Of a stretch of 21,660 nucleotides of DNA, positions 1 to 6,468 are shown in pieces. Each line of letters opens with the position of its first letter. The first letter of the stretch is position 1. This stretch comes from Candidatus Izemoplasma sp. (GTDB lineage Bacteria > Bacillota_I > Bacilli_A > Izemoplasmatales > Izemoplasmataceae). The position numbers and the translations under genes are program-made. The notes beneath the pieces were generated by a model, which was not told the DNA's origin, did no database searches, and worked only from the letters and a program-made list of their open reading frames with translations. Location of the stretch: NCBI GenBank assembly GCA_007116105.1, contig SKJA01000094.1, positions 1 through 21,660 of the forward strand. Reading direction: 5' to 3'.

Positions 1-2
1 AT

Positions 3-1526
3 CAAAACAACGTGCTTGAAGTTACCACCTTGGATGAGTGTTATCGCTTAGCCGCAAAAGAACCAGGCACCATCATGCTCGATCAAACGATTGTCGGTGC
101 CCAGGCACTGGGCCTAGAAGAAGGCACACGGGTGTTAGTCTTTAACGACAACGCCATCACTGGACGTCAAGCCAGTGCCCGTACTCTCATTAACGATGCC
201 ACGCGCGAATCGCATAGTGCAACGCTGCGTGATCGTTTATTTAAAGCACGCAACCGCACGTTTTATAAAGCCAGTGCGTACGTCGGTTTACATGAAAACT
301 TCATGGTAAAGGCACACCTTGTGGTGCCTGAGGGCTACGCTAATACGCTGTACTCATGGCTGTTGAACTTTCAAATTGCTTCTAAACCTTGGGACGAAAT
401 CTATCAAGCATCCCGGGTGTTTGAAGAAGGTGACATCTTCATCTATTCTGACCCTGACCATGAAGGCGCCCCTTCTGCACTTTTTGATGAGGCGTACAAT
501 GCGGCAGCGTTGTTTGGTCTCCCTTATTTTGGAGAACACAAAAAAGGCACCCTCACCCTCGCGTGGTCCATTGCCTCACGTCAAGGGTATGTCGCAGCGC
601 ACGGGGGTCTTAAGAAAGTTGAACGCCCCGGCAAAGCACCGTATGTCTTTTCTGTCTTTGGCTTGAGCGGTTCGGGCAAATCAACACTGACCCACACCAA
701 GAGTCAAAAATTTCCCAAAGCAGTCGTCTTGCACGACGATGCGTACGTGCTTGACCAAAGCACCAAAGAGACCATCGCACTTGAACCCTCTTACTTTGAT
801 AAAGTGGCAGATTATCCTACCAGTTCGCCCGATAATGCTTATCTTCTGACGATGCAAAATGTTGGGGTCACGCGCAACGATGAGGGTCTACTTGTTCCAG
901 TCACCGAAGACATTCGCTGCGGCAATGGCCGCGCAATTAAGTCGGTGCTTTGGAGCGAAAATCGCGTGCATCACATTCATGAACCACTGAATGCCATTTT
1001 TTGGATCATGAAAGATGAAGCGCTCCCCCCAATTTTAAAGATTGATGATCCGATCTTAGCCTCGACGCTTGGCGCGACACTCGCGACCAAACGTTCAAGC
1101 GCAGAGCATGGCGCCGACACGACAAAGCTTGCGTTTGTGCCGTATGCGAATCCTTTTAGTCTTTACCCTTTGCGGGTCGATTATGAAGAGTTCAAACGCC
1201 TCTTCGGCGAAGGCGGCGTGACCTGTTATGTCTTAAACACAGGCCACTATGGCGCCAAGAAGATTCCTCCACAAACAACCTTAGGTCTTTTAGATGCCTT
1301 GTATGAAGAGTCCATTGCTTGGACACCAATGACACAGGATGGCGCCGTTATGGCGGCTGTTTTGGAGGCATTCCCTCTCAAGCAAGACCCCGATTCCATC
1401 GCCCTTCTCAAGGCCCGTATTGAACAACGAATGGCCTTTCTTAGCACCTTAGATGCGCGCGATGCGTTAGACGAGGAATGTCGTCTGGCACTCGCCCATT
1501 GGCAACACGATTTAGTGATAAAGTAG
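3..1526 (+). CDS. pckA: Phosphoenolpyruvate carboxykinase (ATP type), 5'-truncated by window edge
   Basis: Interconverts oxaloacetate + ATP and PEP + CO2 + ADP in the cytoplasm, linking the C4 acid and glycolytic pools. The frame is open to the left edge, so the N-terminus is missing. A GTG at 12 gives 504 codons, but the family is usually about 520-540 residues, so the true start probably lies outside. Numbering from that GTG, a GEHKKG segment (about 184-189) matches the catalytic-lysine motif (GEMKKG) of ATP-PEPCKs. The kinase P-loop GLSGSGKST is at about 217-225, followed by the metal-binding Asp pair HDD at about 241-243. The C-terminal half is divergent: the usual TAKVAGTE-like region reads ATKRSSAEH. 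The stop is 7 nt before the aminotransferase start, so the two are almost certainly co-transcribed. PEPCK family membership is well supported by the motifs; that this divergent version runs the standard reaction is inference. Confidence 0.8.
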   Translation, partial: QNNVLEVTTLDECYRLAAKEPGTIMLDQTIVGAQALGLEEGTRVLVFNDNAITGRQASARTLINDATRESHSATLRDRLFKARNRTFYKASAYVGLHENFMVKAHLVVPEGYANTLYSWLLNFQIASKPWDEIYQASRVFEEGDIFIYSDPDHEGAPSALFDEAYNAAALFGLPYFGEHKKGTLTLAWSIASRQGYVAAHGGLKKVERPGKAPYVFSVFGLSGSGKSTLTHTKSQKFPKAVVLHDDAYVLDQSTKETIALEPSYFDKVADYPTSSPDNAYLLTMQNVGVTRNDEGLLVPVTEDIRCGNGRAIKSVLWSENRVHHIHEPLNAIFWIMKDEALPPILKIDDPILASTLGATLATKRSSAEHGADTTKLAFVPYANPFSLYPLRVDYEEFKRLFGEGGVTCYVLNTGHYGAKKIPPQTTLGLLDALYEESIAWTPMTQDGAVMAAVLEAFPLKQDPDSIALLKARIEQRMAFLSTLDARDALDEECRLALAHWQHDLVIK

Positions 1527-1533
1527 GGATAAC

Positions 1534-2787
1534 ATGAAAGCATTTATTAATGACATCGTTTTTGACCGTGAAATTGTCGACACTGTCTTTGAGGCCGCCA
1601 GCGGCGCCATCGAAGCGATCAAGAAGCACGGCGACGCCGCCGTGGTGAATGGCGCCTTTGGCACCTATTTTGACGAGTCTGGGAAACTGTTGACCTTCAA
1701 CAATGTGTACGAAGTCTTTGATCAGGTGGATGTCATTCAAAAGGCAAAATATGCCTCGAGCATTTACGGTCCCCCCGAATATCAAGCTGCGGTCAAACAG
1801 TGGTTGTTTGGCAAGCACGCCCTAGCAGAGGAAGCGGAAGTCATTGCGACGCCTGGGGGCACTGGGGCACTTGCGTCCACGGTGAAAAATGCCCTCTCCC
1901 CTGGCGAAATCTTAATCCAACCAAACATTGGGTGGGGACCTTACACCACCATCGCGAAAGAAGCGCAAACACCGGTTGAGACGTATGAGATGTTTGATGG
2001 CGATGCGTTCCACATAGACAGCTTTAAAACGGTCTGTGAAAGTGTGATGCAGCGTCAAGGTAAAGTCGTGGTGTTTGTCAACGACCCCTGTCAAAACCCG
2101 ACAGGCTATACACTCTCTTCGTCGGAGTGGGATGCGATGGTTGAGATTTTGATTCAACTCAATACGCAGGGCCCCGTGGTGTTTGTCTACGATGTTGCGT
2201 ATGTTGATTTTAATGGACTGAAAGATGCGTATAAAAAGAATTTTGAACGCTTTTATCAGTTGCCTGAAAACATTTTGACGGTCATTGCGTTTAGCGCCTC
2301 GAAAACGATGACAGCCTACGGCATGCGCGTCGGTGCCCAAGTGCTCATCAGTTCCAATGCGCCTGAGTTAAGACGCTTTAAATCTGCGTGTGGAAACACC
2401 GCACGTGGGGTATGGTCCACCGTAAACAACGGCGGAATGAAGATGTTTAGTGACCTTGTCTTAGACGCTCAAAAAACCTTACGCTATGAACAAGAGCGTG
2501 AACCTTACCTAGCGCTGCTTAAAGAACGGGCTGCAATCTTTGTGGAGGAAGCCAAAGCATGTGGTCTTCCCTTATATCCTTACCACGAAGGGTTTTTCGC
2601 GACCATCCGGATCGATGACTCCGTGGTTAAAAACGAACTTCACTTAGCCTTAAAAACGCACAACATCTTCTTCGTCAACGTGTATGGCGGCTTAAGGGTG
2701 GCACTTTGTGCAATACCTTTGAATAAAATGCGTGGTTTAGCAAAACGCATTAAAGATGTTTTAGATACTTTGACACAAAGTTCATAG
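1534..2787 (+). CDS. PLP-dependent aminotransferase, class I/II (aspartate/aromatic type)
   Basis: 417-residue fold-type I aminotransferase. Visible PLP-site elements are the glycine-rich TPGGTGA (about 106-112), the NPTG motif with Asn188, Asp220 and Tyr223 (DVAY) for the pyridine ring and phenol oxygen, the Schiff-base lysine Lys257 in SASKTMTAYG, Arg265 for the phosphate, and a likely substrate-carboxylate Arg388 in GGLRVAL. The ATG at 1534 is preceded by a purine-rich GGGATAAC. It is 7 nt downstream of the PEPCK gene, in the same operon. Because PEPCK consumes or makes oxaloacetate, an aspartate/oxaloacetate (or aromatic/aspartate) transamination is an attractive pairing, but substrate specificity cannot be read from the sequence. 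The stop codon abuts the A-tract of a bidirectional terminator. Confidence 0.85.
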   Translation: MKAFINDIVFDREIVDTVFEAASGAIEAIKKHGDAAVVNGAFGTYFDESGKLLTFNNVYEVFDQVDVIQKAKYASSIYGPPEYQAAVKQWLFGKHALAEEAEVIATPGGTGALASTVKNALSPGEILIQPNIGWGPYTTIAKEAQTPVETYEMFDGDAFHIDSFKTVCESVMQRQGKVVVFVNDPCQNPTGYTLSSSEWDAMVEILIQLNTQGPVVFVYDVAYVDFNGLKDAYKKNFERFYQLPENILTVIAFSASKTMTAYGMRVGAQVLISSNAPELRRFKSACGNTARGVWSTVNNGGMKMFSDLVLDAQKTLRYEQEREPYLALLKERAAIFVEEAKACGLPLYPYHEGFFATIRIDDSVVKNELHLALKTHNIFFVNVYGGLRVALCAIPLNKMRGLAKRIKDVLDTLTQSS

Positions 2788-2821
2788 AAAAAAGCGTTGA
2801 CGGTGGTCAACGCTTTTTTTT
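2788..2821. terminator. Bidirectional intrinsic terminator, aminotransferase / miaA
   Basis: Perfect 8-bp stem GCGTTGAC (2794-2801) / GTCAACGC (2806-2813) with loop GGTG, flanked by A6 on the left and T8 on the right, so it can act on both strands. It separates the convergent aminotransferase and miaA genes. The miaA stop codon (TGA, plus-strand 2807-2809) lies inside the stem, and the KKKR tail of MiaA is encoded by the A-tract and arm. Confidence 0.93.
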
Positions 2822-3697
2822 GTCTCGTTTCTCATAGAATAACGTTAAAATCTTCTGGTGCACCTCATCGAGTGACTGTTCAGAGACATCCACCCACGTG
2901 ATGGGCAACTGGTTATGGAAATAGGTCATTTGTTTTTTAGCGTAGCGACGGGTGTTGCGTTTGATGGTGTCAATGACCTCTTCTTTGGTCTGTTGGTCCT
3001 TGAAATAGGGAAGCCACTCTTTATAGCCAATCGCTTCAAGCGCGGTCGGATGGGCAACCTTGGCTAAGGCTCTAACCTCTTCTTCTAAGCCGGCCTCGAC
3101 CATCGCATCGACACGTTCATGGATGCGTTCATACAAGGTTTCTCGGGGGCGTGTTAAGCCAACGATTAGGGCGTCATAGATTGGTTGGTGTCCTTTCGTG
3201 ATTGAACTCAAAGGCTGACCTTGTTCCGCTTTTAAAATGGCGTGTTCGACCCGTTTACGGTTGTTAGGATGAATCGTCTTTGCGGCTTCAGGGTCGAGGG
3301 TGGTCAAGTAGGCATGACGGACCAGAGGGTCCCCTTCAATCGGAGCGCTTTTTTGCAGGGGTGGAAACTCAAATTCGTATAAGGCCGCCTTTAAGTAAAA
3401 GCCACTTCCCCCAACAAAGAAGGGGGTTTTGCCAGAAGTGCGTAACCGCTCAATGTGCGCTCTGGCTTCTTTTTGATAGGTCGCGACGTTGTAAGGCTCT
3501 CGCGGATCGACATGATCGATCAAGTGGTGCTCGATGCCTTCACGTGCCTTGAGAGGCAGTTTGGCGGTGCCAATGTCAAACCCCCGGTAGACTTGCAGGG
3601 CATCAACGGATAAAATGTCGGTGTTAAGCGTGTGGGCAAGACGTAAGGAAAGCTCGGTTTTCCCAACCCCTGTGGGGCCGACGAGGGCTAAGATCAT
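2807..3697 (-). CDS. miaA: tRNA dimethylallyltransferase MiaA
   Basis: Transfers a dimethylallyl group from DMAPP to N6 of adenosine 37 in tRNAs reading UNN codons, giving i6A37, the substrate of MiaB (also in this window). 296 residues, slightly short for the family (about 310). The N-terminal P-loop GPTGVGKTEL is at 7-16. The segment VDALQVYRGFDIGTAKL (31-47) is the family DSxQVYxGxDIGTAK motif with Asp32 kept and Ser replaced by Ala. The FFVGGSGFYLKA motif follows, and the C-terminal part contains KRNTRRYAKKQMTYF, the basic tRNA-binding region. The ATG overlaps the mutL TGA (ATGA, 4 nt), indicating translational coupling. The last codons run into a bidirectional terminator. Family assignment is secure. 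Confidence 0.97.
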   Translation of the reverse strand: MILALVGPTGVGKTELSLRLAHTLNTDILSVDALQVYRGFDIGTAKLPLKAREGIEHHLIDHVDPREPYNVATYQKEARAHIERLRTSGKTPFFVGGSGFYLKAALYEFEFPPLQKSAPIEGDPLVRHAYLTTLDPEAAKTIHPNNRKRVEHAILKAEQGQPLSSITKGHQPIYDALIVGLTRPRETLYERIHERVDAMVEAGLEEEVRALAKVAHPTALEAIGYKEWLPYFKDQQTKEEVIDTIKRNTRRYAKKQMTYFHNQLPITWVDVSEQSLDEVHQKILTLFYEKRDKKKR

Positions 3698-5442
3698 AAG
3701 TTGATCCGTCCAAACATTTGTTCAAGATGGTGTGTTGACCAATGGATGAGCGTCGGACGTCCGTGAGGACAGTGAAAGGGGTTTTTGAGTGTTTTTAAAT
3801 CGGTCAAAAGACGGTCAACTTCGACGCGTGAAAGATACGTGTTGCCTTTGACCGAATGTTTACAGGCTAAATCTTTTGCTAATTGGTCGATCAAAGGGCC
3901 AATCGTCAAATGACGACCTTCTAAAAGGGTCACAACCATGGCTTCTGCGTAGGTGGTTTCAAGTCCTTTGGCGAACCAGCGAGGCACTTGGTGAATGGCA
4001 AGGGTATGTCCCTCTTCAAAAGTCACCTCAACGCCAAGAGCGTTAAAAGACTCTTTCATTTCACTTAAGGCAATGACTTCAGGCTGCGAGAGCGTTAGAT
4101 GAAAAGGAACTAAAAGGGGTTGACGCTCTTGTGTGTTTTCTTGCATCTTCTCGTAATAGCGTTCATAACGAACACGCTCAGCGGCGGCGTGTTGATCCAT
4201 GAGATACAACCCATCGTGCCCTTGAAAGATTAAGTATGTGCCTTGGGCTTGCCCAATGTATTCGAGTTCTGGCCATCGCACACGGGCTTGCGTCTCATGT
4301 GCGGTGTGCGTTGGAGGTGTTTGCGGGGGCTCATTGTAGCTTGTCAGTCGTTCCTCAACCTGATGCTCGATGAGGTCTTCAACGTCGTCATCAAGCGTCA
4401 GTCGAGGCTTGTCTTCATGCGTGTATTTTGGAGCATAAGGGTCTTTTAATATGAGGTTGGCTTGACGTAAACGTGCTTGAATGCTCGTTTCAATGAGCTG
4501 ATAAAGATTGGCTTCTTCTGTGAACTTTAGTTCTAGTTTTTGGGGATGAATGTTGACATCCAGCAGTAAAGGGTCACAGGTGATGGAAAGAAACACTAAG
4601 GGGAAGTGCTTGGGCGGCAAGACGTCTTGGTAGCCCCGTTTAATGGCCATCAAGAGTTTATCGTTTGTGACGATGCGTCCATTGACCAACACATGCATGT
4701 GTTGTCGAATAGAGCGTGAGTGTGAGGGTTTTATAAGGGAGCCTTGCACCAAATAGTATTGGTTTTTAGCATGAAACTCAAGGGCGTCTTTGACCACGCT
4801 TGCACCATACATCGCATATAAAATCTTCTGGGAATCGCCATCGCCGGTGGTTTGAAACACTTTCTTATCGTCATGCCATAGCGTAAAGGCAACGGTTGGA
4901 TGGGCAAGCGCAAGCTTGTGGACATAGTTCACAACACTGGCATATTCAACATTGGTTGTTTTTAAATACTTCAAGCGAGCAGGAGTGTGGTAGAATAAAT
5001 TCTGGACGCGAATGGTGGTCCCTTGTCGTGCTTCAGAAGGCCCTTCATGGGTGAGTTTACCCTCATCGTAGACTAACTTGATGCCCACGTCGTCGGTGGT
5101 CGAGGACTCCAGTGTCAGCTTGGCTACTTGGGCAATTGAAGCCAACGCTTCACCACGAAATCCAAGCGAATGAATGTGATATAGATCATGCATCGTTTTT
5201 AGTTTACTCGTCGCATGTCGGCGTGTGGCAAGATGGATGTCTTCTTCATCCATTCCGCACCCATTGTCTTTCACTTGAATCAACGTGCGGCCACCTTCTT
5301 TTAAGGTTAACTCGATCTTTGTGGCCTGGGCATCTAAGGCGTTTTCAAGTAGTTCTTTCACCACACTCGCAGGGTTTTCAACCACTTCACCTGCGGCAAT
5401 AAGCGTCGCAAGACGCTCATCCATGATTTGAATGTTCCCCAT
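3694..5442 (-). CDS. mutL: DNA mismatch repair protein MutL (endonuclease-proficient type)
   Basis: Couples MutS mismatch recognition to strand incision. Start chosen at 5442 (582 aa), because GGAGG at 5447-5451 sits 4 nt upstream and the MGNIQIMDE start fits the family; an in-frame extension to 5475 has no such site. The GHKL ATPase is complete: ELLENALDA (Glu/Asn), DNGCGM, HATSKL and GFRGEAL. The C-terminal domain carries DQHAAAERVRYE at about 416-427, matching the DQHA(X)2E(X)4E nicking-endonuclease signature, plus ACKHSVKGN (about 526-534) and CPHGRPT (about 558-564). QPLLVP at about 441-446 fits the QXX(L/I)XP sliding-clamp-binding motif known from Bacillus MutL. This is the MutH-independent type of mismatch repair. 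It is followed by miaA with a 4-nt overlap. Its start is 26 nt from that of the divergent permease gene, so the mutL promoter must lie within that gene's 5' end; I could not identify it. Confidence 0.97.
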   Translation of the reverse strand: MGNIQIMDERLATLIAAGEVVENPASVVKELLENALDAQATKIELTLKEGGRTLIQVKDNGCGMDEEDIHLATRRHATSKLKTMHDLYHIHSLGFRGEALASIAQVAKLTLESSTTDDVGIKLVYDEGKLTHEGPSEARQGTTIRVQNLFYHTPARLKYLKTTNVEYASVVNYVHKLALAHPTVAFTLWHDDKKVFQTTGDGDSQKILYAMYGASVVKDALEFHAKNQYYLVQGSLIKPSHSRSIRQHMHVLVNGRIVTNDKLLMAIKRGYQDVLPPKHFPLVFLSITCDPLLLDVNIHPQKLELKFTEEANLYQLIETSIQARLRQANLILKDPYAPKYTHEDKPRLTLDDDVEDLIEHQVEERLTSYNEPPQTPPTHTAHETQARVRWPELEYIGQAQGTYLIFQGHDGLYLMDQHAAAERVRYERYYEKMQENTQERQPLLVPFHLTLSQPEVIALSEMKESFNALGVEVTFEEGHTLAIHQVPRWFAKGLETTYAEAMVVTLLEGRHLTIGPLIDQLAKDLACKHSVKGNTYLSRVEVDRLLTDLKTLKNPFHCPHGRPTLIHWSTHHLEQMFGRINL

Positions 5443-5468
5443 AATACCTCCAGATAAGGGTGTGACGT

Positions 5469-6443
5469 ATGGCAAATATGAGTTTTGCGTTTAACGCATT
5501 GGCACCGCTTTTAGTGCTCGCGTTGATTGGCTATGTTTTGAAACGGCGAGGCTTCTTTAGCGACGGTTTCACGATGTTTTTAAATAAATACATTTTTTAT
5601 GTGGCGCTTCCTGTCTTGATTTTCAAAACGCTCGCGACCATTCAAGGGGGCGAAGTGATTGCTTGGGACGTGGTGCTGTTTTCGGTGGTCGTCCTTTTGA
5701 CAATCATGGTCTTGGGATTTTTAATCACGCCGTTTTTGGGTTTAAAACAGATTGAAAAGCCCGTGTTGGTTCAAAGCTTTTTCCGTGGGAATTTCACGCT
5801 CATCGGCATTCCGCTTGCGCTTCGTTTGGGGGGTGAAGAGGCGCTTTCGATGATCATCATCTTAAACGCAGCTCTGATTCCTTTAACCAACATTGTCTCC
5901 ATCTTTACGTTTCGTTTTTATCAAAACGAAAGCGATGATCATCTGTCTTTTTTTGAGCTGATGCGGGAAACCATGCGCAATCCAATCATGATGGCAATGG
6001 CACTTGGTGGCGTGGCTTTTTTAACGCAGTCTTTTTGGTCACCAACACTCACCAGTGAACATGTGGTGTTTGAAACGTTAGAGATGATTTCTGCAACAGC
6101 GACACCAATGGCGTTGATTGCGATTGGGGGAAGCTTTGAGTTTACGCGGATTAAATCGTTCATGCGACCCTTGTTTATTGGGGTGAGTGCACGCCTCTTG
6201 ATTCTTCCCGTGAGTGTGTTTAGTTTAGCTCTGTTGCTTCAGCCATGGATTCGCTTTGAAGGAACTTGGCCTTCGATGATTGCGATTTTCGCCTCACCTG
6301 TGGCGGTGAGTACGGTGGCCGTGACGCAAGGACTCGGAGGCGATGAGCGCTTAGCGAGTCAATTGGTGATTTGGACCTCAGCGTTGGCGATGATCAGCAT
6401 GTTCATCTATATTTCCGTGTTTCGTGGCTTAGGTCTTTTATAA
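5469..6443 (+). CDS. AEC-family (auxin efflux carrier-like) permease
   Basis: 324-residue integral membrane protein with about ten hydrophobic segments arranged as two five-helix halves around a polar loop near residues 150-170, the layout of the AEC/PF03547 family (malate, malonate and related carboxylate or amino-acid carriers in bacteria). The opening segment (LAPLLVLALIGYVLKRRGF) and the NKYIFYVALPVLIFKTLA helix with its N..ALP motif are typical. The C-terminal half has the P-V-A/S-T-V-A-V segment (SPVAVSTVAVTQGLGG) seen in family helix 8-9. AAGGG at 5456-5460, 8 nt before the ATG, supports this start. It lies on the opposite strand to its mismatch-repair neighbours, apparently inserted between mutS and mutL. 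Substrate unknown. Confidence 0.85.
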   Translation: MANMSFAFNALAPLLVLALIGYVLKRRGFFSDGFTMFLNKYIFYVALPVLIFKTLATIQGGEVIAWDVVLFSVVVLLTIMVLGFLITPFLGLKQIEKPVLVQSFFRGNFTLIGIPLALRLGGEEALSMIIILNAALIPLTNIVSIFTFRFYQNESDDHLSFFELMRETMRNPIMMAMALGGVAFLTQSFWSPTLTSEHVVFETLEMISATATPMALIAIGGSFEFTRIKSFMRPLFIGVSARLLILPVSVFSLALLLQPWIRFEGTWPSMIAIFASPVAVSTVAVTQGLGGDERLASQLVIWTSALAMISMFIYISVFRGLGLL

Positions 6444-6468
6444 AAAAGTTAGCTCTGCTAACTTTTTT
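6442..6468. terminator. Bidirectional intrinsic terminator, permease / mutS
   Basis: Stem AAAAAAGTTAGC (6442-6453) / GCTAACTTTTTT (6457-6468) with a 3-nt loop TCT. It ends the permease transcript on the plus strand and the mutS transcript on the minus strand. The mutS TAG stop (plus-strand 6458-6460) is inside the stem, and the permease TAA overlaps its A-tract. Confidence 0.93.

Noticed and set aside
1441..2340. Long minus-strand open frames opposite pckA and the aminotransferase (125 and 142 codons)
   Set aside because: They lie antisense to well-supported genes, have no ribosome-binding site or family motifs, and read as low-complexity shadows of the plus-strand codons.
5469..6443. Permease as horizontally acquired cargo
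   Set aside because: Strand and position are unusual, but there is no flanking repeat, integrase or obvious composition shift; insertion by ordinary rearrangement is as likely.
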